DNA of 64,000 nt from Sclerodactyla briareus (GCA_026419785.1 JAODTK010004276.1:1-64000); one strand, 5' to 3'; positions 21,532 to 34,480 are shown, counted from the stretch's first letter. Notes: a model not told the origin generated them from the sequence alone. Made by a program: numbers and translations.

Positions 21532-22960
21532 TTATAGTCGCCCCTCTGGAACGGTAAGGGTGATGCCCGAGAATGCAATTAACTACAGAGGAATTACACT
21601 CCTCTCAGGAACTTGGTAAGGTCTCGCTATGATTGTAATCTTAAACAGTCTTCATCATCATCTGCTTGCGCATCAGGCTCCATCAGCGGCCCTGGCAGTC
21701 CGGGATCACTCCCAAGAAGTTCACAGTGGATCGTATCTAATTGGCCCTCCGTGGTTGTCTGAGCGGATGCGCGAGGTTCATAGGCTTTCTTGCGCCTTAT
21801 ACTGTTTCCGTTCCTCAAGGCTTTCGACTCCTGTGTTTAGAATGCGCTGTGAGAATCCTCGAACAGCAGGGTGTGCCGCCCTCTCCCGTGCGCCTTATAT
21901 CCTCTCTATATTCTGCTACCGCGAGTGCTGTGAAATGGCTGGTGGTCTCTCTGACTTCTTCCCTGTTGTTTCTGGGGTTAGGCACTTTCAAACGCCTGTC
22001 TGACTGGATTATGGAGGGTGACCGGTGACACAGACAGTGGGGTTTCATTCGGTGATCTCCGGTGTGTGACCTAGACTTCGTGATGATGCATGCATTACTC
22101 CTGAGTTTTGTGGATACCTCCGTTGGGTGCTCTCGAAGCCGTACTGAGGTCGGGAAAGCATATCTGCATGGCCTACAGTCACCTTGGTCCAAGACTAATG
22201 TGCAATCTTTCGGTGGTATCTTGGATTCTACTGTTGAGTCGGTCCCGGTCTTGGTGAGAGGGTCGAGGGTCACTTCTTAACCTTTGCAGTGTCATTAGTG
22301 GCTCTGTATTCTTGCGAGCCTGAGGTTCGTAGACGCCTTGGGCTGGCATGTGGAGTCATTAGGTCACGGTCACTGGATAGTGGGGTGTTGCGATACGCTA
22401 TCTGGGCAAACGAACCAAGCACTCGTGTTTTTTTGGCTTTTTTGTGCTTCCAGTCTTACTTTATCAAGAGAGGCTTGGACCTCATGCTGGCTGAGGGGGT
22501 CAGGCTGGGAATTCTTTTCTTGGCTACCTCGCTTCGTCGCAACCTTGGTCCCGCTGGCAACGACCGTGTGGCTTTATGCCAAGGTGCTCGGGAGGCGGGG
22601 ATGGTGGGATCAGCTGCCTAATTCGTGATCGACAACTTCGTCTTCTCGAGCATATGGGGGTTTGCGCCATTCGGCGAACGATCCTGTCCAACTGATTCCT
22701 GTCTGTACGGATCCGTTGTTTTGGGGCCGCCTGCCAGGCCGGCGTCGTACGTGGTTGCGCATTTTCGACAGTGGATATGGTCCATGCCCAGGCCTGGTCG
22801 CTTTCCGGCGGAGGCCGGGTGACTGGAATGGCTGGTGGACGGCGGCGAGGTGCCTTTCCCGGCATGTTTCCCATGGCAGCCGCGCTCCATGAGTGAGTAG
22901 CCAAACTCCCCGCGTTCGGGACACTCGTATAAGTCCCTAAGTCGCGGATTCTGTTTGGTA
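21532..22960 (+). mobile_element. RTE-like LINE, 3' part: reverse transcriptase and C-terminal region
   Basis: Immediately after the nested transposon come GKGD and NYRGITLLS (21550-21605), HHLLAHQAP (about 21657), VHRGFL-like sequence and RILEQQGVPPSPVRLISSLY (about 21855). An SDFFPV block follows near 21950. Then come the product region SDWIMEGD (about 22000), DLRCxxDLDF near 22050 where the F-A-D-D active site is broken by an indel, and SKTNVQSFGGILDSTVESVP (about 22188). The tail reads SCEPEVRRRLGLACGVIRS (about 22308) and a C-terminal RQLRLLEHM..DPVQLIPVCTDP stretch to about 22890, the latter region typical of the Trp-rich tail of this LINE class. At least eight frame changes and several stops are present. 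Confidence 0.85.
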
Positions 22961-25900
22961 GATTTCAGAGCCTGTACGCCCGCTACAACAACGGGTATCT
23001 TGCTTTTTCTTCATGGAGATAGATCTAGACGTGAACAGAGTGGAGGAACAAGCTGCGATGCCCGATTCGAAATACGTTTGTAGAGCGATTATCGTGATGT
23101 CTTTTGAGATATTCCGGCCTGTTAAGGATCTAAATCCGATTCGAGATGTATTTAGTAGTATTACAATGAAGAGTTAGGGAAATCTCGATCACAAAATTGC
23201 CTAAGCGGGAGCAGGGGAAAAACCTGCCGTACTACAAATTTTTTTGGGAAAGTCCAGAACACAAGGTTATAGTTGTTGGTGACAACTAAAATATGACAGT
23301 TGAACTTGAACTTATGCAATGAATAATAGTTTGTTCCGTTTTTGCGATCTTACAGTGAGTCTCAACAATCAATACTTGATCCATTTTGCTCAGGTCACCT
23401 ATCTATAATTGAAGTTGCTCAGCGCCTAGGCTAGGCCTGATTATGGGATTCGTTTACTAGGCAGGTAGTCCACTAGAGTATTCTATTCATGAGATTCGGC
23501 GTTACGTCAGCGCGTGTGCATGGTCATCCTCATTTGCGCACTAGCACCTGACGCAATTAATTTCCTTTGTTGACCGATCCTAATGATAATACGACCATTG
23601 GAATCACCCCCTCACGCTCTTCAAAATGATACCTAAATGGGCCACATCCAGTGAAAATTCAGGAAATATGTGACGAATAACAAAAATCAGTTAATTTTAT
23701 TTGGAACCCTCTCAATTGCGCATTGGAAACGGCATCGGTACCTGCCACTAAATTCAGATTTTTTCTCAGGAAGTAATATAACAGGTACAAGAAGATACTC
23801 AATTTCTACATGCCCAAACATTGCGATTTGACTATTGAAGAACGATGGAAACCAGTCACGAAGATGAAACAATTTGCCGATTCTCGGAGTTAGGCTACCA
23901 GCTTAGGCTCGAATGTTAGTGTGGCTAGGTATAGGACATGTGGCAAATTGAGGTAGTTTGATAATGCACTGTACCTAACGTTATTTGTTGGCATCCGGAA
24001 TGGCTAACCTAACTGTCATGCGGATTACTCACTTTTTGTACTGCGCGTATTGCAAACTTTATGCACAGTTACAAAATATTGATGACAACATTCAGCTGTT
24101 CTGTGAACTGGAAGGAACTGATACATTACAATGTGTGAAAGTTTGCAAAACTAGTAAGAGGGCCCATTGAGTTTGTACAGAGATTTACAAAACAACCCTG
24201 ATGTCTGTGCGTTATATTTTGGCTAGTGGGGACGTCCGTTAGCCCGGCGTATCTCGGATCCTGAATTGGTGCTTCCTTCGAACTGGTATATACCGTATAT
24301 ACCAGATAAACCGCGTTCTTTCGGTACACACAAGTGGTGACTTTACGTGGTGACTTTGGGAATTATCTGATTAACCTCCACTTCCACGGCTTGATCAAAA
24401 TGGCGACATTCGATCTCTCAATTCATATATCGAAGAGTCCTTCGATGTTCCGCAATGAATAGGTAATTCAATGTGATACTGTATCGATGAGAAGTTAGGA
24501 CCGTATTCCATGCAAAAAAAAGATTGACTTGAAAAAATATCGTACTATGGAGCAAATTCAGTCCAATAGTGCAGGTCAAACGTCGGAAGCGAGGACTTTT
24601 CGCGTAAACCAATAACTCTGTGCATTGCAATGACACGGTGGAGTTTCGCTAATATGGCCGCTGAAAAGCCAGCTGTATTGGAAAGTTGTTGGGGTCAAAA
24701 GAATGCATCTTCACCGGTTGGGACTTTATTACGGTATACGAGATCCGAAAGAACGCAGCATATATTATAATACATTAGGCCTATTGAGCCGGCTGCCGAT
24801 CAAATATGGTCAGATGTTTTAATGGAGCTGACTGCTATAATAAAAGCAGTGTTCACAACTACAAACAGGGAACTACAACCCCTCAAATCTTTAGTATTTC
24901 TGTTATGGCTAATCTTTTCACACAGCCACGACGACGTGAACAACACTTTGCACGCCAAGCTTTCTTGTTTTGTCGTTTCCAGTCTTTGGCTTATATATGG
25001 ACAACACATTCAGCAACGTGCACCACCAGGCCAAGGTACAGTTAACACCACTGCGAAGAATTGCACAGAAAATTTTTCATTTGCTGTTCCGCAGACTGGC
25101 TTATTCGCCACATTCAGCACAATTGACACCGCAGAATGCAGTCAATGATCCACACACTGACTGAGCGTGCTGAAAGCGTGTGATATCTTCGGGTGTACCT
25201 TCAGCACAAATGATCAGCAGCACAATCTGTGCGCAGCTTTTGAATAAATATTGGGTTAATTATGTCCGATCACAAAATGTTAGGTTACTGTGTGTAAAAC
25301 ACCAAATGGCATGGCCGACTGCTTGCTATCTGCAGCCTGCTCGATAACACTTGCTCACTATTCGAAATCGGCAGCCAGCTATAGTCACTACCATAATACT
25401 AGTTTACTACACTCAAAATGTGCACTGGTCCATAAACAATGACCTTTTCACGGTTACCATAAGATTAGTGTTTAGGGTTTACATTATGCAATCATGCCCC
25501 TATATGGGCAAGGTGGGACCTCATTTCATAAGGCACTTTGCGTTGCATCCAATGGACAAGCTAGAAAAATCACCGTATTTCACCCCATTTGTGGTTAATC
25601 GCCACTCACATCCTGATGTTGTTCTTGTTATTCTGCTCCACAGAAATGCAAAACTCAATCCATAGTGGCACTTTGTGTTGCAGTCGATGGAGCAAGCTAG
25701 AAAATCACGATATCTTACTCAGTGTGAGTGTATTGCCACCATTCATAGGCGGGCTAACATTTTCACATCCTAACTTTCCACCTTTCCACCTTGCCATCCT
25801 TATATATGACAGAAAATCGGATGGGAATTTTCTAAGACTGTAAATTTGAGTCATGACAGCCTTTAAGATTGTATTTTCTTGAAAGTTTTCTCTCATGAAA

Positions 25901-26640
25901 ATCAAATTATTAATATATAATTCCCATCCCAAGGAGTTTAAAGTTGAAGTGCAACTTCTCTCACTTGGAGGTACTGACTTGTGTTGTAAATTGATTTCGT
26001 ACGCCTTTTATTTTCCGAGATACTGTCCATGACTACTGATTAGCGCGTTTTAGTATTGCATGGTGCCACCTGTCCCTTGGACTGGGTTACCTATCAGGAC
26101 CGTAGAAATCAATTCATCTGCTAAGGTCTAATGCAATGAAAACATCGCTGATATAAACAGAAAGTTTTACACTATTGACATATATACATAGAAATTGTGT
26201 TATCTTTCTCCTACCTATCAAATCTTTAGAGACTGTCGATTGCACAAAATTTAATGGATAGGACTGTCTAGGGTTCCTAGGGTCAATTAAGGGTGCGATT
26301 TGAAAATCTCTGGGATTCCACAACACTTTAGGGATATGAACTGAAAAACTGACAAGTAGGAACCTTGGTCATTTCGAGGTCAACGGATGACATTTGAGTG
26401 TTAGGTTACACAAATCCTTCAATATGAAACCCCTAGCATGTACGCTCACGCGTAGCATGCGGGAACATAGTGCACAAGCAATATCACATTAGTTTTAGAA
26501 TGATTCCATCTCCAACTCGATCTAATCTATGTAACATCTATCTGTATGCATTTTGCAACGTCACTTTCACTGCTAATTCAGTAACATGAATGCATATTCA
26601 GTTTACACATAATCACTCCCCACTATAAACAAGTAGCAGG
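22961..26640. other. AT-rich stretch without a recognisable gene
   Basis: The best candidate is a plus-strand frame at 24822-25148 (108 codons) with a hydrophobic segment, reading SLVFLLWLIF early on. It matches no family I know. Many inexact short duplications are visible but no gene structure. Confidence 0.4.
25532..25715. repeat. ~50 bp direct duplication
   Basis: GGCACTTTGCGTTGCATCCA and what follows (25532-25580) recurs at 25667-25715 with a few differences (GGCACTTTGTGTTGCAGTCG, then CAAGCTAGAAAATCAC). The spacing is 135 bases. Confidence 0.8.
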
Positions 26641-26674
26641 CAATCTTTGCATATATTTAGGTCAAACAATTCAC

Positions 26675-26898
26675 ATGGCAGATGACCCAACAGCAAGCCC
26701 TCCGGACAATGGTACATCTGGTGAGACCCAGCTTGAAGATTACAGTGAAGTCCTAGCCCAGTACAAGGCAGAGTTTGTTCATCGATATACAAGAGTTTAG
26801 ATCCAAACTTCAGGCTTACCTCAAGAACGAGATTACCCCCACCGATTTGGGGATTTCAACTCCAGGCCTGCATACAGAGATGATGGCAACAGGAACTT
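26675..26898 (+). CDS. RAMAC: RAMAC-like gene, coding exon 1 (RNMT-activating mini-protein homologue)
   Basis: RAMAC binds and activates RNMT, the nuclear methyltransferase that adds the N7-methyl group to the mRNA cap. The exon opens at ATG 26675 with MADDPTASPPDNGTSGE and then LEDYSEVLAQYKAEFVHRYT. It continues, after frame changes, as DPNF, QAYLKNEITP, a PPPI piece, and FNSRPAYRDDGNRNF. This follows the order of the known RNMT-binding region (an F..RFT block, a D-x-E/N-F/Y-Q-x-YL block, then PP(I/V)). It lies in frame 2 at both ends, with three or four compensating one-base shifts between. The exon ends in a strong donor, GTAAGT. A plausible acceptor (ATATATTTAG, 26651-26660) precedes the ATG, so a 5' untranslated exon may lie upstream. 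Confidence 0.7.
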
Positions 26899-27801
26899 GT
26901 AAGTACAAAACTACAGCATTTTGGGTACAAACACAGATGTCATGGATAGTGCAAAGGTTCTCCGCTCTGCCAGCAGAGCAGTTACAGACAGTCAGATCCC
27001 AAGTTTTTCCTATTCACACAGCTAGATGTGATTCTAACATAAAGTCATGGAAAGAGTTACATAAAAATTACAAAATTGTATTAAACATTGGAGGATAATC
27101 AGGATATATAACATCTGGCCTGGTTTGGGATGTGGCAGGTGGTGGCTTGTTTCCTGGAGTTCATTGTTTGACATAGATTTATTTAATGTAGAACTCAATT
27201 GCCGAGGCGTAACTAACTTTCCCCACGTCTGATGAGGACAATTCTGATTGTTTTTGCATATTTTCTTAGGTAAAATGTTGTTTTGACAGATGAACTTTTT
27301 TTCATCACCCCGACATGATTTTTTTTTTTTACCATGAAAATGGTCAACTGTCAGCTAAAAAAAACAACACTTTTTCTGGAATTCCTCCTTAACGACCTCA
27401 TGATGTAAATTTCCATCATGGTTATTTAGGAAAGTATTTCCCACTTGTCAACTGACAATACTAGAATATAGCTTCAAGCATCTGCCCAACGAGTTTTAGG
27501 TTAAAAGTTTAGGGACCATTCCCCCCCCGCCCCCCCCCCCCCCCCCCCGATTTAATATATGTTCCCCATGTCAGAAACATGAAGAGTCCTTTTGTTTTCG
27601 TGTCAGGCCACTCAGGTCAGAGGTCATCTGAGGTAAACAGAGATCACAGTCTGAAATTCTTGTACACACATAAGTCCAGAATGAGATATAAATAAGGGTC
27701 TATTGTCTGCTGTTTATTGAAGGTTCAAAATTTTGTCTTCTCAGACATATTCTCCTAATATCTGTCGAACTTGTTGCGGTATTGTACTCTTTCATTCTCA
27801 G
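26899..27801 (+). other. Intron of the RAMAC-like gene, 903 bp
   Basis: It begins GTAAGTACAAAAC and ends with the pyrimidine-rich TACTCTTTCATTCTCAG. Joining 26898 to 27802 gives AAC AGG AAC TTT AAT AGA GGG, that is NRNFNRG, in a continuous frame. The intron contains a poly-C run (27521-27548) and a fragment of the 240-290 bp repeat family (27600-27670). Confidence 0.75.
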
Positions 27802-28110
27802 TAATAGAGGGTATAAGAGGCGGTACGATGACAGGCAGAGGCACGGTGGGCACCATCAGCAGCAGCAGGACAACAGGTTCATACAACAGAACCACACGGA
27901 ATCAAGGGAGATACGATGGCAACAGGAGACCCCAGTTCAACAGACCCTGGCAGGACAATAGATCACAGGAGCACAGCATAGCCATGGCAGACGATAGGGC
28001 CCGTGCTCGGTATTCATGGTGGACAAGACCGGGGGCGTGGCCATCATGGACATAGAGGTTGGCAACACCGGCAAGGTGGAGACAGAAACCCAAATAATGA
28101 TTGGACCTGA
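27802..28110 (+). CDS. RAMAC: RAMAC-like gene, coding exon 2 (RNA-binding Arg/Asn/Gln-rich tail)
   Basis: The exon encodes NRGYKRRYDDRQRHGGHHQQ, then QQDNRF (frame 2), then RNQGRYDGNRRPQFNRPWQD with NRSQ (frame 3). It closes with a frame 1 stretch ending QHRQGGDRNPNNDWT and stop TGA at 28108-28110. The Asn/Arg/Gln/Gly-rich composition with repeated DNR and aromatic residues matches the RNA-binding C-terminal half of RAMAC. The predicted protein would be roughly 175 residues, longer than the 118 of the human protein. Two single-base frame changes interrupt it. Intact splice sites and retained motif order argue for a live gene with sequencing indels rather than a processed pseudogene, which would lack the intron. 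Confidence 0.7.
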
Positions 28111-28669
28111 ACTGTGGTTTCTCTAAAAAAATGTTCTTTTAACTACCACAGAACCTCACTAACAGGTTTCTTGGTGGCTCCATGATTGCCTTCTGAGCCA
28201 AAAATAGGGTCTGTTGATACTTCCATACCAGATATCTATTTGACTAAACTCCCATGATCCCCTACCCATATTTATTTGTCAGCTTTCACTCCAACTGCTT
28301 TAAAAGGTTGCAAGAACTTTCCTGGGGTCATAAACCAACAGTCTTTCATTCTACCAAAATGCCTGTGAGTTGTGACTGGCTGTATGTGGGCAATTACACT
28401 ATATAGTCCATTCCAACGACATAGTGCGAAATTGTCACCATTGTGTATGTATTTTCTAAACAATGAATATTTGGCCAATTAAAATAGTGCAGCATGGTCT
28501 TAATGCGGCACTTAGTATGTTAATACCTTGGTAGCAAGCATGCTCCACAAAAGAATGGGTTCTTCTGATTGGGCTAATGATATAATCTTAATAGTTGTCT
28601 CGCTATCTTAACTGAATAATTGAACATATTGATATGCAAGAAATCCAGAGTATTTAAAGTATTGATATA

Positions 28670-28675
28670 AATAAA
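28670..28675 (+). terminator. Candidate polyadenylation signal
   Basis: AATAAA in an AT-rich stretch about 560 bases after the RAMAC-like stop. The 28111-28669 interval would be the 3' untranslated region. A GT-rich downstream element is not obvious. Confidence 0.3.
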
Positions 28676-28679
28676 TTAA

Positions 28680-30880
28680 AATTTTTGTTTTATGCAGATC
28701 ACTAGTGCTCTAAAGGCATCCCACACAAACTTGTGAAATTCCCACAAAAGTAATGTGTCCTGCCATGAAGGGAGGTCTCATGTGTGTCTTATGTATGTAT
28801 AACCTGACATCTTCCAATCACAGTTGCAGGGGGGTGCAATTGGTATTTCATAGTATCAAATTTCCAGGAGGCAAAAAACTAACATTTCCGAATCAATTTT
28901 TGAACCAACCCCAAGAGCAGACACTGAAAGAGCAGACCACTGAATAATAACTACAGCAGTGAGAAGGATTGCAATATTCTGACATCTCTGCCATGAATGA
29001 GCACGTAAGGGACAGCAAGGATTAAGGGCCGGTCACACGAGTTAAGCAGATGTAAGAGAACAGCCTGAAACTTATGAGGCAGGTGACAGGACAGAATACC
29101 GTAACTTATATAGGGAAACTGGATTGAAAGAAATGTTTCCAACGTGTGAAAATGTCGGTAAGTTTGGATTGTCCCTTCATTGATGATCGGGGCTCTCAGT
29201 AGGTTAATGCATAGACTCGCCTCAATCAATTAGCAGGAGCATATCACCATGTCTAATAACTTGAGGTGACCACTAGCACCATAAGAGTTTTACACTTGAA
29301 CTCAACATGAGTAACCCCCTTCTAGCACCAATCATGCTGATGGTAAATAGATTATTTTATGTGGGGTAAACCCCTCAAAGAGGTGTTCATACAAAGTTCT
29401 ACAGAGGTGGAAAAAAAATCTTAACCTTTTGCCTTGGGAGTCCCAACGTCATATGACATCATGTTAATTGATGTCTATATGTAATAAGTATTGGTTTCTG
29501 TTGATTTGCAAAATTTGACGAAAGGGACAGAATAGGAGTACAAACTTGCAGTTTTTTTTTGTATTGTTTCCATGCAAAATTATTGAAAAATTATGACCCT
29601 TGTACAATCTGTTTCCATTTTAGTATATCTTCAGTTTATGGATTGATATCAAACAATTTTACTTACAAAGTTCACTATGATGAGTTGGACATGTTGTTCC
29701 ATTTGTTCACATGAAATCTTGGATATTTTTGTGAATTGTGCATTATGCATGGGATTTTCTCAAACTCACAAACTTTTGAAGTACAAGTTATTTTTACGAT
29801 GGGATGTTGTATCAAGATGGAGTTTTTGACCAATGTGTTAATGTTTGCCTTCCTCTATATTTGTGGATACTTTATACATGACTTGGGAACCTGTATTGTC
29901 AAAATTCTGAATCTAGTATAGACTACTGGAAGCATTGTAGGTGAACTTAATGACAAATAATCTTTGTTTCACACCATCTATATTTTGGAGATCAGGTTCA
30001 AAGGTAAGGTCACTTGTGGTTCAATAAGTGTTTAGTAGACTTATGAAAGAGGTCATAGTCACATACTAGTGCACTATTGTAATGGAAAAAAATTACAAAG
30101 AAACTTGATAGGCCTATTGATATGCACTATGTATATCAGGTTGAATTCAACAAAATGTGTTCAGTTTTGACTTGACAAAAATGTCCAAACAATAGGCCCT
30201 GATGTACTCCAGTTAGTAGGGAGCCCCAACATTGAAGTAAGATGTATTCCAAATCAAGCATTTTTGGGTGAAATTCCTTGATTAGAAAAGTTATGCTTGG
30301 TTGATTTGGAATGCACTACATACACAGTTGCATATTATTAGACAGATTTCTTTACAGAAATTTGCAATGGAATAAAATTTGGTATAAATGATTTCTGGTG
30401 TTGCGGTGTTGGTTCATGTTTAATTACTTGCTTAGTTTGTTATGGAGTCATTCTGCAACTGTATGTTCAGTTCGTTACAAGCTTGTCATATGTTGATTGT
30501 TTGATTATTTGCCAATTTCCTGGCAAAATCTTCACATTGTTCTTGATATACTGATTCTTCCAGGTAGTTTGCAGTGTGATGGGCAAGGGGCGTGGTTTCT
30601 CACTTCATGGTTCCGCTGCATAATGCGTGGATATGTGCATGGTTTGTGGGGTCTTTTCGGATATTTGCATAAGTTCGTCAGTGCGGCTGTGAGCAACCAC
30701 TTGGACGATGAACTTTCGCTCCTCCAAGTTCGGGGAACGTGGTCGGATTTCACTGATGCTCCATTCGACGGGGACGTAAAATGCCAATACTGGGAGCAGA
30801 TTGGGAGGGTAGATGGTGGAGAACCACATCCGTCTGAGGTTAAAATAAGGAAGGAAATAGGAAATAGGGGGTTTTGACAA
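28680..30880. other. AT-rich stretch without a recognisable gene
   Basis: Short frames only. The frame at 30497-30877 (126 codons, plus strand) and the overlapping minus-strand frame of 123 codons look open but match nothing I recognise. The plus frame lies just upstream of the next LINE and might be its decayed 5' part. Confidence 0.35.
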
Positions 30881-31950
30881 GGAAGGAGATGCCACTGAAC
30901 CACACAATTATTGTCCCATCTCCTTAACTAGTGTGTGCGTTCTTGGAGCATATCATGTTAGTCAATGGAGGGATGGAAACACTTGAGAGGCCATAAGAAT
31001 TCCCAACACGATTCAGTAGGTACAGTATCAACTGGACATCTCAATTAATTCCCACAGCCCAATAACTAGCACGAAGGACAAGATAACCGCTACGCTACTG
31101 ATGTGTGTGATTCTGGATTCCAGAGTCGCCTCGACATCGTTTTCCACACCAAAAGCTTTGTTTGAAATTAGATCATTATGGGATACGAGGACCTACTTAA
31201 ACAATGAAGTCAGTGGTTCTCACAAAGCGACAAGATGCGTACCTATGAAAGGACACTTTGTTCTTCCTGGGAGGAAGTCCCTTGTGGCATCTCAACTGGG
31301 AACACTCCTTGGTCAACACCTTTTCTCCTAAGTATAAACGATCGTTGAGGAGTTTCTATTAGTACTGCCCACAACAAATTCACGATTACATTACTGCCAA
31401 ATTTATCTGACTATCAACAGTTGGGCTGATGAAGCTAAACTCATGCATGGGTAATGTGCTTCCTGTTAAAAAAATGTCATTAGTCTGTGGCTAACAGGCT
31501 CCATCACGGTTGACACAATTGTGGTGAAGATGGTGGTTTAACAAAAAACTACTGCAGCAAACTAATAACTGCCGGTACATTGGTTTCCAAATCCAGAAAC
31601 CATATTGAATGAGGCAGCAGAACCCCCACATGACACTAATATTAGGAAAAGGTTACATCACCACACCATTTGGATCACCCGGAAATCTGGCATTGCAACC
31701 TGGGACTCTTCTGACCCTAAGAAATTGTCCAGTCTCCAGACAACGGACCCTGCATATTATACATCAGTTCAGTTCATCCCTTCTTAGATGATAGAGCAAG
31801 AGAGGACAATCACGAGCTCAATATTTCTACACCCAGTACACTTCACAATCACTTCCCAAACTGTGTTGAATGGAACTATCTGACACAGGATATATAAATA
31901 CTGAACTCTGGAGACGCCTCACTCGCAATGATGCTGGCCTTCAATCTACG
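30880..31950 (+). mobile_element. LINE remnant, reverse transcriptase (L2/CR1-like)
   Basis: Ordered landmarks on the plus strand are: NYCPISLTSVC (about 30909); LEHIM; KALFEIRSLWDTRT (31151) in the region after the F-D-x-V-x-H motif; and a G-H-F block near 31250. The product-loop sequence LGTLLGQHLFS follows near 31296, read in the canonical form as GIPQGTLLGPxLF. INDR comes next, and near the end NCVEWNYLTQDI (31859-31894) corresponds to the W-N-x-L-P tail motif. The F-A-D-D active site is lost. Stops and frame changes are frequent, so this is a dead copy. Confidence 0.7.
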
Positions 31951-32279
31951 TATGATCATCATCATCGTGCGCCTTCTGTTAAAATCCCTTGCATATTCCT
32001 CTGGAGTCGCGCGTGTGAGGCTTTGTCTGTTTTTTCCCATTTTCATGTTTTGCCTGCGCACAGGCATGTTAATTACTGAACTTTCTTGTACCGTCATTTC
32101 TATGTTGATTCTTGGACCGATAGAAGAAATTCCCAGCCAGACCACTGCGTGTATGTATATCGTGTGTGTTTGGTGTGTTGTGTGTGAGACGCCTGGCTTG
32201 TGAACATGATTAAAACCCACCCACCTGGATTGGTGAAGCTCTAATTGGTATGTTGGTTCCTAATCAGAGTACATGAACC

Positions 32280-33220
32280 CTAATGTTCTGGGGCGCCAAA
32301 GGGCCCTCTGAGGTTAACAAAGATCGAAGTCTGAAAACCTTGTAAACACGATGAGTTTAATGCTGACCTACGAGCTGAAATTTGACATAGCAGCTTTCTT
32401 ATGGGAGATCAAGAACCCTTCCTAAATGTGGATGGAGGTTATTTCTGGTATAGAATGGGAAATCGTGAGAACTTGATATCTTGGCTACTTTCAAGCCATG
32501 TCAACACGATCATTTACCCCATCCTTAATGGTCAACCTATACATGTAGATGAGTTCCTCATAAGTAGAACCCGATTCTTGGGTTTCCTGTCAAAGGACGG
32601 ACCTGGGGCCAACGTCTGGAAACCTTGTGAACAGGATCAATCCCCAATTACCCGTCCACCAGCTGTCCATTTTGGTATGCAGCTTCTTCGAAGGGAAAAC
32701 ACGACCTATAGTTGGTCGAGATTGGGTCATTTTTGGTGGAAATTGAGAAATGGTGAAAAATGATATTTTGGTCAATTTTAGCTTCGGGAACACAGTAACT
32801 CACACCACGCTATGTGATCAATTCATACATGGCATGTGGTTCCCCATAATTAGTCCATTAACCCATTGTTGTGGCCAGGCAAAGGTCTCAGAGGGCCACA
32901 GAGGTCAAAGTCTGAAAAACGATATATAGAAGTCCAGAATGTTCGGGTTGATGACTAAAAAAAAAAATGCGTTTAGCTTCCGTAAATTGGTGCACACAAA
33001 AATTAAGTTGTTGTTGTATACTGGCTCGTGAAATTTGGCAAGTAGTGGAATATCTGAAATTTGGCTTGTGAACATGATAACTCGCCCTCACCTGGATGTA
33101 TCGGGCTCATACATAGTAGGTGGATTCTCGAGGCTGATGCATGACCCTTGTTTTTGGGTGAGGTTAGGGGTCATCTGAGGTCAAAGATGAAAACGTCTTG
33201 TGGACACGACAATGCAAGAA
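32280..33220. repeat. Tandem array of ~280-300 bp repeats (GGTCAAAGTCTGAAAA type)
   Basis: The phrase (TCTGA)GGTCAAAGTCTGAAAACCTTGTAAACACGAT recurs in variant form near 32305, 32608, 32893 and 33172, a spacing of about 280 to 303. Related fragments are at 27600-27670 and 52975-53000. The block TTTGGTATGCAGCT (32674) also occurs at 51148, which ties this array to the repeats at 50570-51250. Confidence 0.75.
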
Positions 33221-34480
33221 TGCTCACGGAATCAGTGTAAAGAATCAACGTGCACTTCCCGTGTCTGGAATTTGTTCCTTGTTTTAATGCTTTTAAAGCT
33301 GCCGCGATGGCCATCGCTACAATAATCAATCTCTCCTGTCCGTTCGTTCGTCCGTCCTTTCTGTTCGTCACGTTCACTCCATAAAACCCTCTAAACCGGT
33401 ACATTGCGTATTGGTGAGTGGAATGAATATGTCACACTCGCTCAGGCTGATTCATTGGGTTTAGCATAGAGTGTGGTAGATATCCATTTAGATCCATTTA
33501 ATTACCACTTTCCCACAGCCATTCGACCCATTGAGCTCTCTGTAAGAGAGGATTGTTGTTTACATTATTCCGGCCTAGTCTACAGAGCAGGCAGGATAGT
33601 GTTTATCCTAACTGTCAGCAGGTCTACAGTTCCACAATGACTCCATTATCCAGTGGGGTATATACTTTGTCAGTCCAGATTCATCACGCTCCAGTTTATG
33701 GTGGTATGGAAACTGGTTCACCCAGTACAAAAAAGATTGTTCCACCTATGGGTTTTTTAATCAATTTAACTGATCCTACACCTATACGGCACATTTGACG
33801 GCAGCAGTCACCGGAGACATTTACGATGAGCTTGGTGTTTTACTGTTGTACGTTTTTTCTGTCGAGCGTGGGCCCTTGTCCGTTCATCGTCAGTAAAAGC
33901 GCAACCAAAGGCGGACGCCATACAAGAACAGTTGGGCGCGTACTCAGAAACTTTTCAGGGGGTGGAATCTGGATAAGTTATCCCGGAAAACCGCCACGGG
34001 CAAAATGCATTTTAATTCAAAGGCATCTAGATGCAAAATGGAACATTTTTTACCCTCAATCTGCAAAATGAAGTGTCAGTAACATGAACTGGCTTCGAAT
34101 TCAGCTTTTCGCAATAATGTTCTTTCAACATTGAGTACCTGTTATTTTCTCGCAACGATCCTCTCGTCCAGTTGCTGCGCGTTGTTTTTGTTATTGTTAT
34201 TAGGAGATGGTATATGTGATCACCACAAAATAATTAGAAAATAAATAGGCCAAATTAAATGAGGATATAGTACGAAATAAGAAGAATAGTACCTCCAGAG
34301 GATGTGACAGAAACTTATCGCACATAAATCGAATCACTAATCTAACCCTTAAGTATTAACTATTCTGAGCGAAGGTACACTCCCAAATCTGTATCACTCG
34401 TAGCCTCACACTTCCCGACAATGTAATTGATGCTCGCTAGTGATCCAAATATAGTGGTCTTTTCGGCCTCAGCACCCCCC
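33221..34480. other. Stretch without a recognisable gene
   Basis: Contains a GTTCGTTCGTCCGTCC-like simple sequence near 33340 and short frames (33553-33798, 33826-34071) with no known domain. Confidence 0.4.

Noticed and set aside
27771-28055. Open frame starting before the RAMAC exon 2 acceptor as an independent gene
   Set aside because: Its first codons lie in the intron. The recognisable tail is better explained as part of the spliced RAMAC-like gene.
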